42,218 nt of DNA from positions 1-42,218 of the forward strand of contig JAGWAO010000013.1 of assembly GCA_021296315.1 (NCBI GenBank), read 5' to 3'. The translations under genes were made by a program, and so were the position numbers. This document shows, one piece after another, positions 16,253 through 23,008 of the stretch. The notes under the pieces are model-generated. The model did not search any database, was not told where the DNA came from, and worked only from the letters and a program-made list of their open reading frames with translations. Source of the DNA: Acidimicrobiia bacterium. GTDB lineage: Bacteria > Actinomycetota > Acidimicrobiia > Acidimicrobiales > Aldehydirespiratoraceae. Numbering within the stretch: the first letter of the stretch is position 1; each line of letters begins with the position of its first letter.

Positions 16253-17857
16253 ATGCGTCGGATCCTGGTTTCGATCCTGCTGGCCGCTCTGGCGACCACT
16301 GCCGTCGGGTCCTACGTCCAGGCGCGGCGCATCAACGCCGACTCCGATCCGGGGTGGGCCGTCGACGCCGGTCCTCCCCAGATGGTGGTGGACACGCCGC
16401 TGCTGAGTGTGCGCCGGACGCCGTCGTGGCTGTCGGGCCCGGTCACCGAAGCCCGGCTCTCCGAGCGGCTCTCCGACATGGCTGAACTCCCCAGCGCCCC
16501 GCCCCAGACATGCCTGGCCGTCTACCGCAACGGCGAGCCCGTCCTGCTCGAGCAGGCCGAAGTGCCGCTCGTGCCGTCCTCGTTGATGAAGATCGTCACC
16601 GCGGCCGTGATCCTCGAGACGGCAGGATCCGAGGCGACCTTCAGCACTGAGGCCTTCGTGCGTTCCGCGGACCTGACTGCCGCCTCCGGCGGCGTGCTCA
16701 CCGGCGACATCTTCCTGGTGGGACGGGGCGATCCGGTCCTGTCGACGGTCTCCTACATACGGCGATTCCCGGAGCCCATGGCCCACACCGACTTCACGGA
16801 TCTGGCTGTCCAGGCCTCAGCGAGCCTGCGCGATCGGGGCATCGCCAGGGTCGAGGGCCGCGTCCTGGCCGACGAGTCGCGGTTCCCCGAGGCGGAGCGG
16901 GACTACTCCGGCCAGATCGTCCAGCCCAGCAACCAGCCCATCTGGAAGCAGTCCTATGTCAACAGCAATCAAGTCGGTCCTCTGTCCGCGCTGCTGCTCA
17001 ACGACGGGTACGTGTCCTTCCCCGCGTCGGCGGACTATGCCAGCCGGCGCCAGAACGTGCGGGCCACCGATCCCGCGCTCCACACGGCCCAAGTGCTGGA
17101 CGGGCTGATCGAGTCCCGCGGCATCCTCGTGTCGGCGCCGGCCGGCAAGGGCACTGCGCCGGCGCGGTCCGAGCTCTTCTCGCTGGGCAGCGTCGAGTCG
17201 CCGCCGATGGCGGAGATCGTGGCCCGTATGTTGCGCTACTCGGACAACACCACGGCCGAGATGCTCCTCAAGGACATCGGTCGGCGCTTCTCGGGCTCGG
17301 CACGCGCCGAGGCGGTCACCGATGTCCAAGATGTGCTGGAGCGACTGCTGGGCGTCTCGACCACCGGGATCGCCATTGCCGACGGATCGGGACTGTCGCT
17401 GCACAACCGGCTGACCTGCGACCTGATCACCCGGCTGTTGCTGCAGGCCGGCCCCGACTCGCCCCTGGTGAAGGGTCTGGCCGTGGTGGGGGAGAGCGGC
17501 ACTCTGCGGGACTGCGAGGCAGAGTCGCAACCCTCCGACGAGACCACCACACCAGCGACCGCCGATGCAGCCCTCACCGGCGATTCGCTGGACGGTCCGG
17601 TGTGGGCCAAGAGCGGGACTCTGAACGATGTGTCGGCCATCGCGGGGGTGACCGAGGCTCGGAACGGCGACGTGCTCACGTTCGCGCTGATCTCCAACCG
17701 CGAGGGACTGATCTTCGATCTCGGCTTCTGCAACGACTTGCAACGAGGTCTGATATCGGCCGCGGCCGGCCATCCCTACGGACCGTCATCGGCCGACGCT
17801 CTGCTCCACCCGAGGCCCGCGAGGGCGCCGGTAGTCGCCACGGACACCGGCCAATAG
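16253..17857 (+). CDS. dacB: D-alanyl-D-alanine carboxypeptidase/endopeptidase (PBP4 type)
   Basis: Trims peptidoglycan peptides outside the membrane. 534 aa. The N-terminus (MRRILVSILLAALATTAVGS) is a signal peptide or anchor. The three penicillin-binding motifs are present: S110-L-M-K113, S330-D-N332 and K453-S-G455. The long insertion between the first two motifs, with repeated strand motifs such as LTGDIFLVGRGDPVLS and RVEGRVLADESRF, is typical of PBP4 (peptidase S13). The segment around 420-440 before KSG is Thr/Ala-rich and poorly conserved. The next gene starts 14 nt after the stop. Confidence 0.93.
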   Translation: MRRILVSILLAALATTAVGSYVQARRINADSDPGWAVDAGPPQMVVDTPLLSVRRTPSWLSGPVTEARLSERLSDMAELPSAPPQTCLAVYRNGEPVLLEQAEVPLVPSSLMKIVTAAVILETAGSEATFSTEAFVRSADLTAASGGVLTGDIFLVGRGDPVLSTVSYIRRFPEPMAHTDFTDLAVQASASLRDRGIARVEGRVLADESRFPEAERDYSGQIVQPSNQPIWKQSYVNSNQVGPLSALLLNDGYVSFPASADYASRRQNVRATDPALHTAQVLDGLIESRGILVSAPAGKGTAPARSELFSLGSVESPPMAEIVARMLRYSDNTTAEMLLKDIGRRFSGSARAEAVTDVQDVLERLLGVSTTGIAIADGSGLSLHNRLTCDLITRLLLQAGPDSPLVKGLAVVGESGTLRDCEAESQPSDETTTPATADAALTGDSLDGPVWAKSGTLNDVSAIAGVTEARNGDVLTFALISNREGLIFDLGFCNDLQRGLISAAAGHPYGPSSADALLHPRPARAPVVATDTGQ

Positions 17858-17871
17858 GAGCGGGGGCCACC

Positions 17872-18510
17872 ATGGCTACGCCGATGTTCGCGCTCCAGTC
17901 GGTCCTCCTGCCCGGGTTGCCGCTGCCGCTCCATGTCTTCGAGCCGCGCTATGTGGCCATGCTCGACACCGTCATCTCGACAGACGCCGAAATGGGCGCC
18001 GTGCTGATCGAGCGCGGCCGGGAGGTCGGGGGCGGCGATGTGCGGTGCGATGTGGCCACCATGGCCCGCGTGGTGGAGACGCAGGAGTTGGCTGACGGCC
18101 GGCTGCTGGTGATGGCGCTGGGAGTGCGTCGCATCCGGGTGCGGAGGTGGCTTCCCGACGATCCATATCCCTGCGCCGAGACCGAGGACTGGCCCGACGA
18201 GCCCGAAGATGAGTGGTCGGAGGCCCCTGAGCTGCTGCGACGGCTGTCCGGGCTGGTCTCGGAAGCCCGCAGCCTGGCCAGCCGCTTGCGGTTCGGGTCC
18301 GCGCCGCCCGAAGCGGCCGGGCCGGCTCCCGTCGATCTGGGCCACGACCCGTCCGAGGCCTCCTACCGGGCTGTGGCCCTGACTCCGCTCGGTCCGCTCG
18401 ACCGCTACGAGGTGCTGTGCGCCCCGAGCGCCAGCCAGCGGCTCGCCGTGGCGCACCGTGTCGTGGCCGACGCCGTGGAGTTGTTGCGAGCAAGATCGCA
18501 TTGGGGCTAA
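17872..18510 (+). CDS. LON substrate-binding-domain protein
   Basis: 212 aa with only the Lon N-terminal (substrate-binding) domain and no ATPase or protease part. The pattern is LPGLPLPLHVFEPRYVAML, then GAVLIERG, ARVVETQELADGRLLVMALGVRRIRV, and a helical C-terminal half ending LLRARSHWG. Such stand-alone LON domain proteins are common in actinobacteria; their role is unclear. ATG 17872 has GGAG 11 nt upstream. It is probably co-transcribed with dacB. Confidence 0.88.
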   Translation: MATPMFALQSVLLPGLPLPLHVFEPRYVAMLDTVISTDAEMGAVLIERGREVGGGDVRCDVATMARVVETQELADGRLLVMALGVRRIRVRRWLPDDPYPCAETEDWPDEPEDEWSEAPELLRRLSGLVSEARSLASRLRFGSAPPEAAGPAPVDLGHDPSEASYRAVALTPLGPLDRYEVLCAPSASQRLAVAHRVVADAVELLRARSHWG

Positions 18511-18532
18511 GTCTTGCGGTGCAGCGTCGTGG

Positions 18533-18577
18533 TTGCCGCCCCTGTTCGCTGCGCTCACGGGCCGCGCGGCCTCTGGG
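18533..18577 (-). repeat. Interspersed repeat copy A (short, inverted)
   Basis: A shortened copy of the repeat family seen at 19388, 31911, 37331, 38444 and 41297, in the opposite orientation. It shares GGCCCGTGAGCGCAGCGAAC (read on the minus strand). It lies 22 nt after the LON-domain gene stop. Confidence 0.7.
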
Positions 18578-18639
18578 AGCTCGGATCGAGCTGGGCACCG
18601 GGTAGCGTGAAATCTCGCTACAGGGGCGGAGGATCAGGT

Positions 18640-18939
18640 TTGGCAGGCAGGCGGGGCGTTGCAGAAGTCGTGGACCTGGTAAAGGCCTACGTGCGCCAGG
18701 AGTTGCTCGGTCCGCTGCGGGGCGCGGGGCGATGGGTGTCGATGGGCCTGGCCGGCAGCGTTGCGCTGGTCGTGGGGGTGATCCTGCTGCTGCTCTCGAT
18801 GCTGCGCGCTCTGCAGACCGAGACGGGCACCGCCTTCGAAGGGCACCGCTCGTGGATTCCCTACCTGATCGCGGTCGGCGCGCTCGTCGCGGTCATAGCG
18901 GCGCTGTTGCGCCAGGTCGGCAAGAGAGGCCTGCGGTGA
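18640..18939 (+). CDS. Small membrane protein, two helices
   Basis: 99 aa if it starts at TTG 18640, which has an excellent ribosome-binding site (GGAGGA, 6 nt upstream). GTG 18607 would add 11 residues. An amphipathic N-terminus (VVDLVKAYVRQELLGPL) precedes two membrane segments (about 37-57 and 74-91). It resembles the small actinobacterial holin-like or phage-holin-superfamily membrane proteins, without certainty. First of three tightly linked small genes: its stop overlaps the next GTG (GTGA). Confidence 0.7.
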   Translation: MAGRRGVAEVVDLVKAYVRQELLGPLRGAGRWVSMGLAGSVALVVGVILLLLSMLRALQTETGTAFEGHRSWIPYLIAVGALVAVIAALLRQVGKRGLR

Positions 18940-19148
18940 CCGCGGAATCGGACCGGATCACCCGCGATTCGCTGGAGGACGCCTTGCGCGACCTTCAAGC
19001 CGACATCGACCGGGACGCCCAGCCGCTCCTCGTCAAGGTCGCGTACGGAGCGGCCGCGGCCGCGGGCGTCCTGATCGGCCTCGCCTACCTGGTGGGGCGA
19101 AGGGCCGGCCGGCTCCGCAGGACCGTCGTAGAGGTGAGGCGGATCTGA
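18936..19148 (+). CDS. Small single-helix membrane protein
   Basis: 70 aa, GTG start overlapping the upstream stop. The N-terminal half is an acidic helix (SLEDALRDLQADIDRD). One membrane segment follows (about 38-55, AAAAAGVLIGLAYLVGRR), then a basic tail. The layout is like membrane-tethered coiled-coil proteins (YqjD or DUF3618-like), but I cannot assign it. Middle gene of the three-gene group. Confidence 0.68.
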   Translation: MTAESDRITRDSLEDALRDLQADIDRDAQPLLVKVAYGAAAAAGVLIGLAYLVGRRAGRLRRTVVEVRRI

Positions 19149-19151
19149 CCC

Positions 19152-19379
19152 ATGGGACTGGTCGGCGGGAAGGCAGCCGGAGCCTGGATCACACGCCAGG
19201 CCGTGCGACGGGGCCTGCTCGGCAGCTCGCGGTTGTGGTTCGCGGCATTCGTCGCGCAGGGCGCGGTCAAGCTGGCGCGCCGGGCGCTCGGACCTCGCCA
19301 GCCCACGACGGTGCTGGAGGAACGGCTCGAGCCGGGTGCTGGAATCGAGGTCCGGCACCTGAACAGGGACCGCGGCTGA
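19152..19379 (+). CDS. Small basic protein of unknown function
   Basis: 75 aa, ATG 3 nt after the previous stop. Basic and weakly hydrophobic centre (LLGSSRLWFAAFVAQGAVKLARRALG), possibly peripheral or single-pass in the membrane. No family recognised. It ends the three-gene group and is followed at once by a copy of the interspersed repeat. Confidence 0.62.
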   Translation: MGLVGGKAAGAWITRQAVRRGLLGSSRLWFAAFVAQGAVKLARRALGPRQPTTVLEERLEPGAGIEVRHLNRDRG

Positions 19380-19387
19380 GCCCGGTC

Positions 19388-19494
19388 AGAGGCCGAGCGG
19401 GTGGGCGGTAACCAATGAGCATCCTGGTGAGGCGCCGAGCGAGGCCGCGGCCCGAGCGGCCCGTGAGCGCAGCGAACAAGAGCGGGAATGGCAA
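19388..19494 (+). repeat. Interspersed repeat copy B
   Basis: Begins with GAGGCCGAGCGGGTGGGCGG and carries the core GGCCCGAGCGGCCCGTGAGC and then GCAGCGAACAAGAGCGGGA. It lies in the gap after the 19379 stop. The core can fold as a GGCCG/CGGCC stem. Confidence 0.8.
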
Positions 19495-19553
19495 TGCGGC
19501 ACCGCAAAGCACTGACTCCTGCCCGCTGGGCCTCTAGGGCCGAGGTTGCTCCG

Positions 19554-19760
19554 ATGAGAGTCGTGCTGCGCAACCCGACCAGGGAGATGGACATCGAGGG
19601 TCCGGTGACGGTGCACGTCCTACTGCAGCGGTTGGGGCTGAACCGGGAGTCGCACCTGGTGATATGCGACGGCGAGCTGGTAGCGGGCGACCGCACCCTG
19701 GCCGCGGAAGCCTCGGTGGAGATCCGCAGCGTGATATCGGGAGGGACGGGGCTGCGGTGA
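19554..19760 (+). CDS. ttuB: TtuB-like ubiquitin-fold sulfur carrier
   Basis: 68 aa beta-grasp protein of the ThiS/MoaD/TtuB type, next to ttuA. In Thermus, TtuB carries sulfur as a C-terminal thiocarboxylate to TtuA for tRNA 2-thiolation. From memory the N-terminus MRVVLRNP and the C-terminal VISGG resemble Thermus TtuB. Here four residues (TGLR) follow the GG, so the tail would have to be removed before activation. Start ATG 19554; the track start (19488) lies in the repeat region. The stop overlaps a GTG that begins a chain of mini-ORFs leading to ttuA. Confidence 0.82.
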   Translation: MRVVLRNPTREMDIEGPVTVHVLLQRLGLNRESHLVICDGELVAGDRTLAAEASVEIRSVISGGTGLR

Positions 19761-19864
19761 AGTGCCGGGCTGTGATGAGGTCAGGGCTGCGGTGAAGTGC
19801 CGGGCTGTGATGAGGTCAGGGCTGCGGTGAGGACCGGGCTGCGGTGAGGGCCGGGGTGCGATGA
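19757..19864 (+). other. Chain of four overlapping mini-ORFs joining ttuB to ttuA
   Basis: Four short frames tile the gap, each starting on GTG inside the previous stop (GTGA): 19757-19795 and 19792-19830 (each [12 protein letters not shown]), 19827-19847 (VRTGLR) and 19844-19864 (VRAGVR). The last stop overlaps the ttuA ATG (ATGA). The first two start like TtuA (MKCRVC) and end like TtuB (GLR), showing tandem duplication of the gene junction. Start-to-start steps are 35, 35, 17 and 17 nt. Translation is inferred. Confidence 0.6.
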
Positions 19865-20799
19865 AGTGCCGGGTGTGTCGCGGTGCGGCAGTGATCGACA
19901 TCCGGCGTCACAACGCCAACTTCTGCCGCGAGCACTTCCTGCGGTTGTGTCGCGACCAGGTGGAGCGAGCCATCCACCGTTTCGGCATGCTTGAGCCCGG
20001 CGAGCGTGTGCTGGTGGCGGTGTCGGGCGGCAAGGACAGCCTGGCCCTGTGGGACATACTGGTCGACTTGGGCTACGACGCCGACGGCTTCTACCTGGGG
20101 CTCGGCATCGGCGACTACAGCGAGGAGTCCGCCGGCTACGCCCACCGCTACGCGGAGGGCCGGGATCTCACCCTCCACACCGTCGACCTGCTGCGGACCC
20201 ACGGCTTCGACATCGGCAGCGGCGCTCGCGCCGCCAAGAGGGCGCCGTGCTCGGCCTGCGGCCTGTCGAAGCGGCACCTGTTCGACGAGGCGGCCCGCCG
20301 GGGCGGCTACGACGCCCTCGCCACCGGGCACAACCTCGACGACGAGGCGGCCGTGCTCATGGGAAATACGCTGAGGTGGCAGACCGAGTACCTGGGCCGG
20401 CAACTGCCGGTACTGGAGGCCCGCGACGGCTTCCCCCGCAAGGTCAAGCCCCTGGTCCGGCTGAGCGAGCGAGAGACCGCGGCCTACTGCCTCCTGCGGG
20501 GCATCGACTACATCGTCGAGGAGTGCCCCATGGCGGTCGGCAACAAGCACCTCGCCTACAAGGCCGCGCTCAACGACATAGAGGTCCAGTCGCCCGGCGC
20601 CAAGCACGACTTCTACTTCGGCTTTCTTGCGAGGGCCTCGGAGCGCTTCCGGGCCGAGGTGGAGCGGGACCGGGCCGATCTGGCCCCATGCGAGCGCTGC
20701 GGATCGTCCACCGACGCCGGCGTGTGCGCGTTCTGCCGCCTGACCGAACGGGCTACCGCTCCCTCTCCGGTGCGCTTCTCCGAGCGCGGCAGTCCATGA
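19861..20799 (+). CDS. ttuA: tRNA-5-methyluridine(54) 2-sulfurtransferase
   Basis: Adds sulfur at U54 of the tRNA T-loop, using the TtuB thiocarboxylate. 312 aa. An N-terminal zinc finger has C3, C6, C22 and H25. The PP-loop SGGKDS is at 55-60. The three iron-sulfur cysteines C130, C133 (CSACGLSKR) and C222 (EECP) fall at the positions I recall for the Thermus enzyme. TGHNLDDEAAVL is present, and a C-terminal zinc finger CERCG...CAFCR closes the protein. The stop overlaps an ATG that begins a duplicated junction before trmI. Confidence 0.95.
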   Translation: MKCRVCRGAAVIDIRRHNANFCREHFLRLCRDQVERAIHRFGMLEPGERVLVAVSGGKDSLALWDILVDLGYDADGFYLGLGIGDYSEESAGYAHRYAEGRDLTLHTVDLLRTHGFDIGSGARAAKRAPCSACGLSKRHLFDEAARRGGYDALATGHNLDDEAAVLMGNTLRWQTEYLGRQLPVLEARDGFPRKVKPLVRLSERETAAYCLLRGIDYIVEECPMAVGNKHLAYKAALNDIEVQSPGAKHDFYFGFLARASERFRAEVERDRADLAPCERCGSSTDAGVCAFCRLTERATAPSPVRFSERGSP

Positions 20800-20849
20800 C
20801 TGCCGGGGCGTTCCCAGAGCGCGGCAGTCCATGACCGCCGGGGCGTTCG
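20782..20849 (+). repeat. Tandem duplication of the ttuA-trmI junction (35-bp period)
   Basis: GAGCGCGGCAGTCCATGAC plus the following GCCGGGGCGTTC occurs twice, 35 bp apart, with one substitution. The first copy ends ttuA and the second starts trmI. Between them lies a mini-ORF 20796-20834 (MTAGAFPERGSP) that starts like TrmI and ends like TtuA. It overlaps both neighbours by ATGA. Confidence 0.85.
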
Positions 20850-21607
20850 AGGCGGGGGAGCCGGTCCTGCTCATAGACCGCAAGAATCGCCGTTACCTGG
20901 TCGATCTGGCCGCTGGCCGCGAGTTCCACACCCACACCGGTGTGATCGACCACGACGACATCATTGGCGCACCCGAGGGAACCAGGCTGAAGTCGTCGCG
21001 GGGCGCGGCGTTCCTGGCTCTGCGTCCCACCCTGGCCGACGCGGTGCTCAAGATGCCCCGGGGAGCGCAGGTCGTGTATCCCAAGGACACGGGGGCGATC
21101 CTCATCCTGGCCGACATCTATCCGGGCGCCAGGGTGCTCGAGGCCGGGGTCGGCTCCGGAGCGCTGTCGATGTCGCTGCTGCGGGCGGGCGCGGTCGTAT
21201 CCGGTTACGAGCGGCGCGAGGACTTCTGCGCCCGGGCCCGGGCCAATGTCGAGCGCTTCTGCGGCCCCGAGGCGCTGGAGCGGTACCGCACTGAGATTCG
21301 CGACATCTACGAGGGCATCGACGAAACCGACCTCGACCGGGTGGTGCTCGACCTGCCCGAGCCGTGGCGGGTCGTCGCTGGTGCGGCGGGGGCGTTGCGC
21401 ACGGGCGGCATCCTGCTGGCCTACACACCGAGCATAGTCCAGGTCCAGAGGTTGCGCCGGGCGCTGGACGACTCGCCGTTCGGTCTCCACGACACTATCG
21501 AGGTGCTGCATCGGGGCTGGCATGTCGAGGGCGACGCGGTGCGGCCCAACCACCGCATGGTGGCCCACACCGGCTTCCTGACGGTGAGCCGGCTTACCGC
21601 TCAGTGA
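20831..21607 (+). CDS. trmI: tRNA (adenine(58)-N1)-methyltransferase
   Basis: SAM-dependent methylation of A58 in the T-loop. 258 aa. The N-terminal beta-barrel domain is followed by the SAM motif VLEAGVGSGALS (near 97) and the catalytic-loop motif VVLDLPEPWRVV (near 172). TGFLTVSRL lies near the end. In actinobacteria trmI often lies next to the proteasome ATPase gene, as here. Start ATG 20831 overlaps the mini-ORF stop. Its stop overlaps the GTG of the serine protease gene (GTGA). Confidence 0.94.
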   Translation: MTAGAFEAGEPVLLIDRKNRRYLVDLAAGREFHTHTGVIDHDDIIGAPEGTRLKSSRGAAFLALRPTLADAVLKMPRGAQVVYPKDTGAILILADIYPGARVLEAGVGSGALSMSLLRAGAVVSGYERREDFCARARANVERFCGPEALERYRTEIRDIYEGIDETDLDRVVLDLPEPWRVVAGAAGALRTGGILLAYTPSIVQVQRLRRALDDSPFGLHDTIEVLHRGWHVEGDAVRPNHRMVAHTGFLTVSRLTAQ

Positions 21608-22464
21608 GGCGGCTGGCGCGGTGGCGCGCCGCGACCGCGGCCGCCGCCGTGGTCTTGGCGGGAGCGGGTGTGGCGGTGGCCGTGGATGCGATCTGGGATG
21701 GCCTGACGGAGTCCGGACCGGACGGGTTCGTGTCGACCCCGGCCCAATCCGGCCTCGTGAGCGATCCCGGCCCGACTTCCACCCGCCCGCCGCTGGACGA
21801 CCCGCCCGATCCGGGTCCGGTGCCCGACGATCACGGCATCTCGGAGCCGGACCTGGCCACGGCGGTGGCCTCGTCGGTCCGGGTCGCGGCACCGGCATGC
21901 CGGGGGATCGTGCGCGAGGGCAGCGGGTTCGTGGTCGGAGACGGTGATCTCGTCGTGACCATCGCGCACCTGATGGTCGGAATGGAGGAGCCGGAGGTCG
22001 AGCTGGCCGACGGCCGCAAGCTGGCCGCGGTGACGGTGGCCTTCGATCCCGCCAACGACTTGGCCGTGCTGCGCGTGCCGGGCGCGGGCCTGCGCCCCCT
22101 TCCCCTCAGCGAAGCCGCGCCCGACGGGACGCTGGGAGCGTTGCTGGCCTGGGAGCAGGAGGGCGTGCCCGACCCGACGCCGTTCCGCATCGACCGGCCG
22201 GTGACGGTGCGCACCGAGCCGGTGGGCGGGGGCGACCGGATCGAGCGGCCCTCGTGGCTGCTGGCCGCCGACACCGAGGTGGGCGACTCCGGTGCTGCGC
22301 TCGTGGCCGAGTTGGATGGGCGCATCACCGCGGTGGGTGTGGCGTGGGGCGCATCCCGGCGCGGAGGTGGCGGGGTCGCCTACGCCACCCGGTCCGGCGC
22401 GGTGGAGAGGCTTCTCGACTCGTCGGATCTGGTCCAGCCGGCGGTGCTCCCCGACTGCGGTTGA
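21604..22464 (+). CDS. Membrane-anchored trypsin-like serine protease
   Basis: 286 aa, GTG start overlapping the trmI stop. One N-terminal signal anchor (ATAAAAVVLAGAGVAVAV) is followed by a Pro/Asp-rich linker (to about 85). A chymotrypsin-fold protease domain follows, with triad H122 (TIAHL), D152 (PANDLAVL) and S229 (GDSGAAL). It is outside the membrane and related to HtrA/MarP-type proteases, but has no PDZ domain and no multi-helix anchor. The substrate is unknown. Confidence 0.85.
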   Translation: MRRLARWRAATAAAAVVLAGAGVAVAVDAIWDGLTESGPDGFVSTPAQSGLVSDPGPTSTRPPLDDPPDPGPVPDDHGISEPDLATAVASSVRVAAPACRGIVREGSGFVVGDGDLVVTIAHLMVGMEEPEVELADGRKLAAVTVAFDPANDLAVLRVPGAGLRPLPLSEAAPDGTLGALLAWEQEGVPDPTPFRIDRPVTVRTEPVGGGDRIERPSWLLAADTEVGDSGAALVAELDGRITAVGVAWGASRRGGGGVAYATRSGAVERLLDSSDLVQPAVLPDCG

Positions 22465-22487
22465 GCCGCCCGCGGTGATCCCGGGGC

Positions 22488-22516
22488 CTGAGGCGCGGCT
22501 CCAGACGGGGCCTCAG
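22488..22516. terminator. Hairpin between convergent genes
   Basis: CTGAGGC (22488-22494) pairs with GCCTCAG (22510-22516) in the gap between the protease and the convergent ferredoxin gene. It overlaps the ferredoxin stop. There is no U-run, so it may act as a bidirectional stem only. Confidence 0.4.
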
Positions 22517-22746
22517 ACCTCGATGAAGATGCACTCCCCGGGGCACTCTTCGGCCGACTCGATCACGGCCTCCTCTTGGCCCGCTGGCACCGCCGCCAGG
22601 CCATCGGGACCACCGGGATCGGAGAAAACGTTGCCGTCCTCGACCACATAGGCGAGGCCGTCGTCGAGGAGCGTGAAGACGTCGGGCGCGATCTCCTCAC
22701 ACAAGCCGTCACCCGTGCACAAGTCCTGATCAATCCAGACCTTCAT
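22513..22746 (-). CDS. Ferredoxin, 3Fe-4S type
   Basis: 77 aa electron carrier. The start MKVWIDQDLCTGDGLC gives C10 and C16 in a C-x5-C pattern, with C68 in EECPGEC, as in actinobacterial 3Fe-4S ferredoxins that serve cytochromes P450 and related enzymes. C72 is extra. The middle (about 35-60) is longer and more acidic than usual. No redox partner gene is nearby. Confidence 0.88.
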   Translation of the reverse strand: MKVWIDQDLCTGDGLCEEIAPDVFTLLDDGLAYVVEDGNVFSDPGGPDGLAAVPAGQEEAVIESAEECPGECIFIEV

Positions 22747-22961
22747 GTCGGTGGAGGTACCTCTCTTCAGTGGGGCTCTCTAGGGGGACAGGCCCCATTT
22801 TGGCCGTAGCGGCCCTCGGCGGGTTGCTCTTGACTGCAGCATAGCGGCCTTTGGGGCGAAAGATTGCCAGGCGATCCCGACCATTGGCAAGTTCCACGGC
22901 AACGGGCCTTTCCAGCTTGGCGCTGAACAGCATGAGCACGCAGTCTGGCGCCCGTGCGGTC

Positions 22962-23001
22962 TAGGGTGTCGTCCTACCCAGCCGACGAAACCCCGCAGGA
23001 G
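22962..23001 (+). promoter_or_regulatory. Promoter and ribosome-binding site of arc
   Basis: TAGGGT at 22962-22967 is a likely -10 box, giving a leader of about 35 nt. AGGAG at 22997-23001 lies 7 nt before the GTG start at 23009. No clear -35 box. Confidence 0.4.
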
Positions 23002-23008
23002 TTGAGCC

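Noticed and set aside
19386-19500. Coding sequence in the interspersed repeat (frames reading [15 protein letters not shown])
   Set aside because: The similar peptides arise only because the DNA repeat is shared; copies contain stops and indels in this frame.
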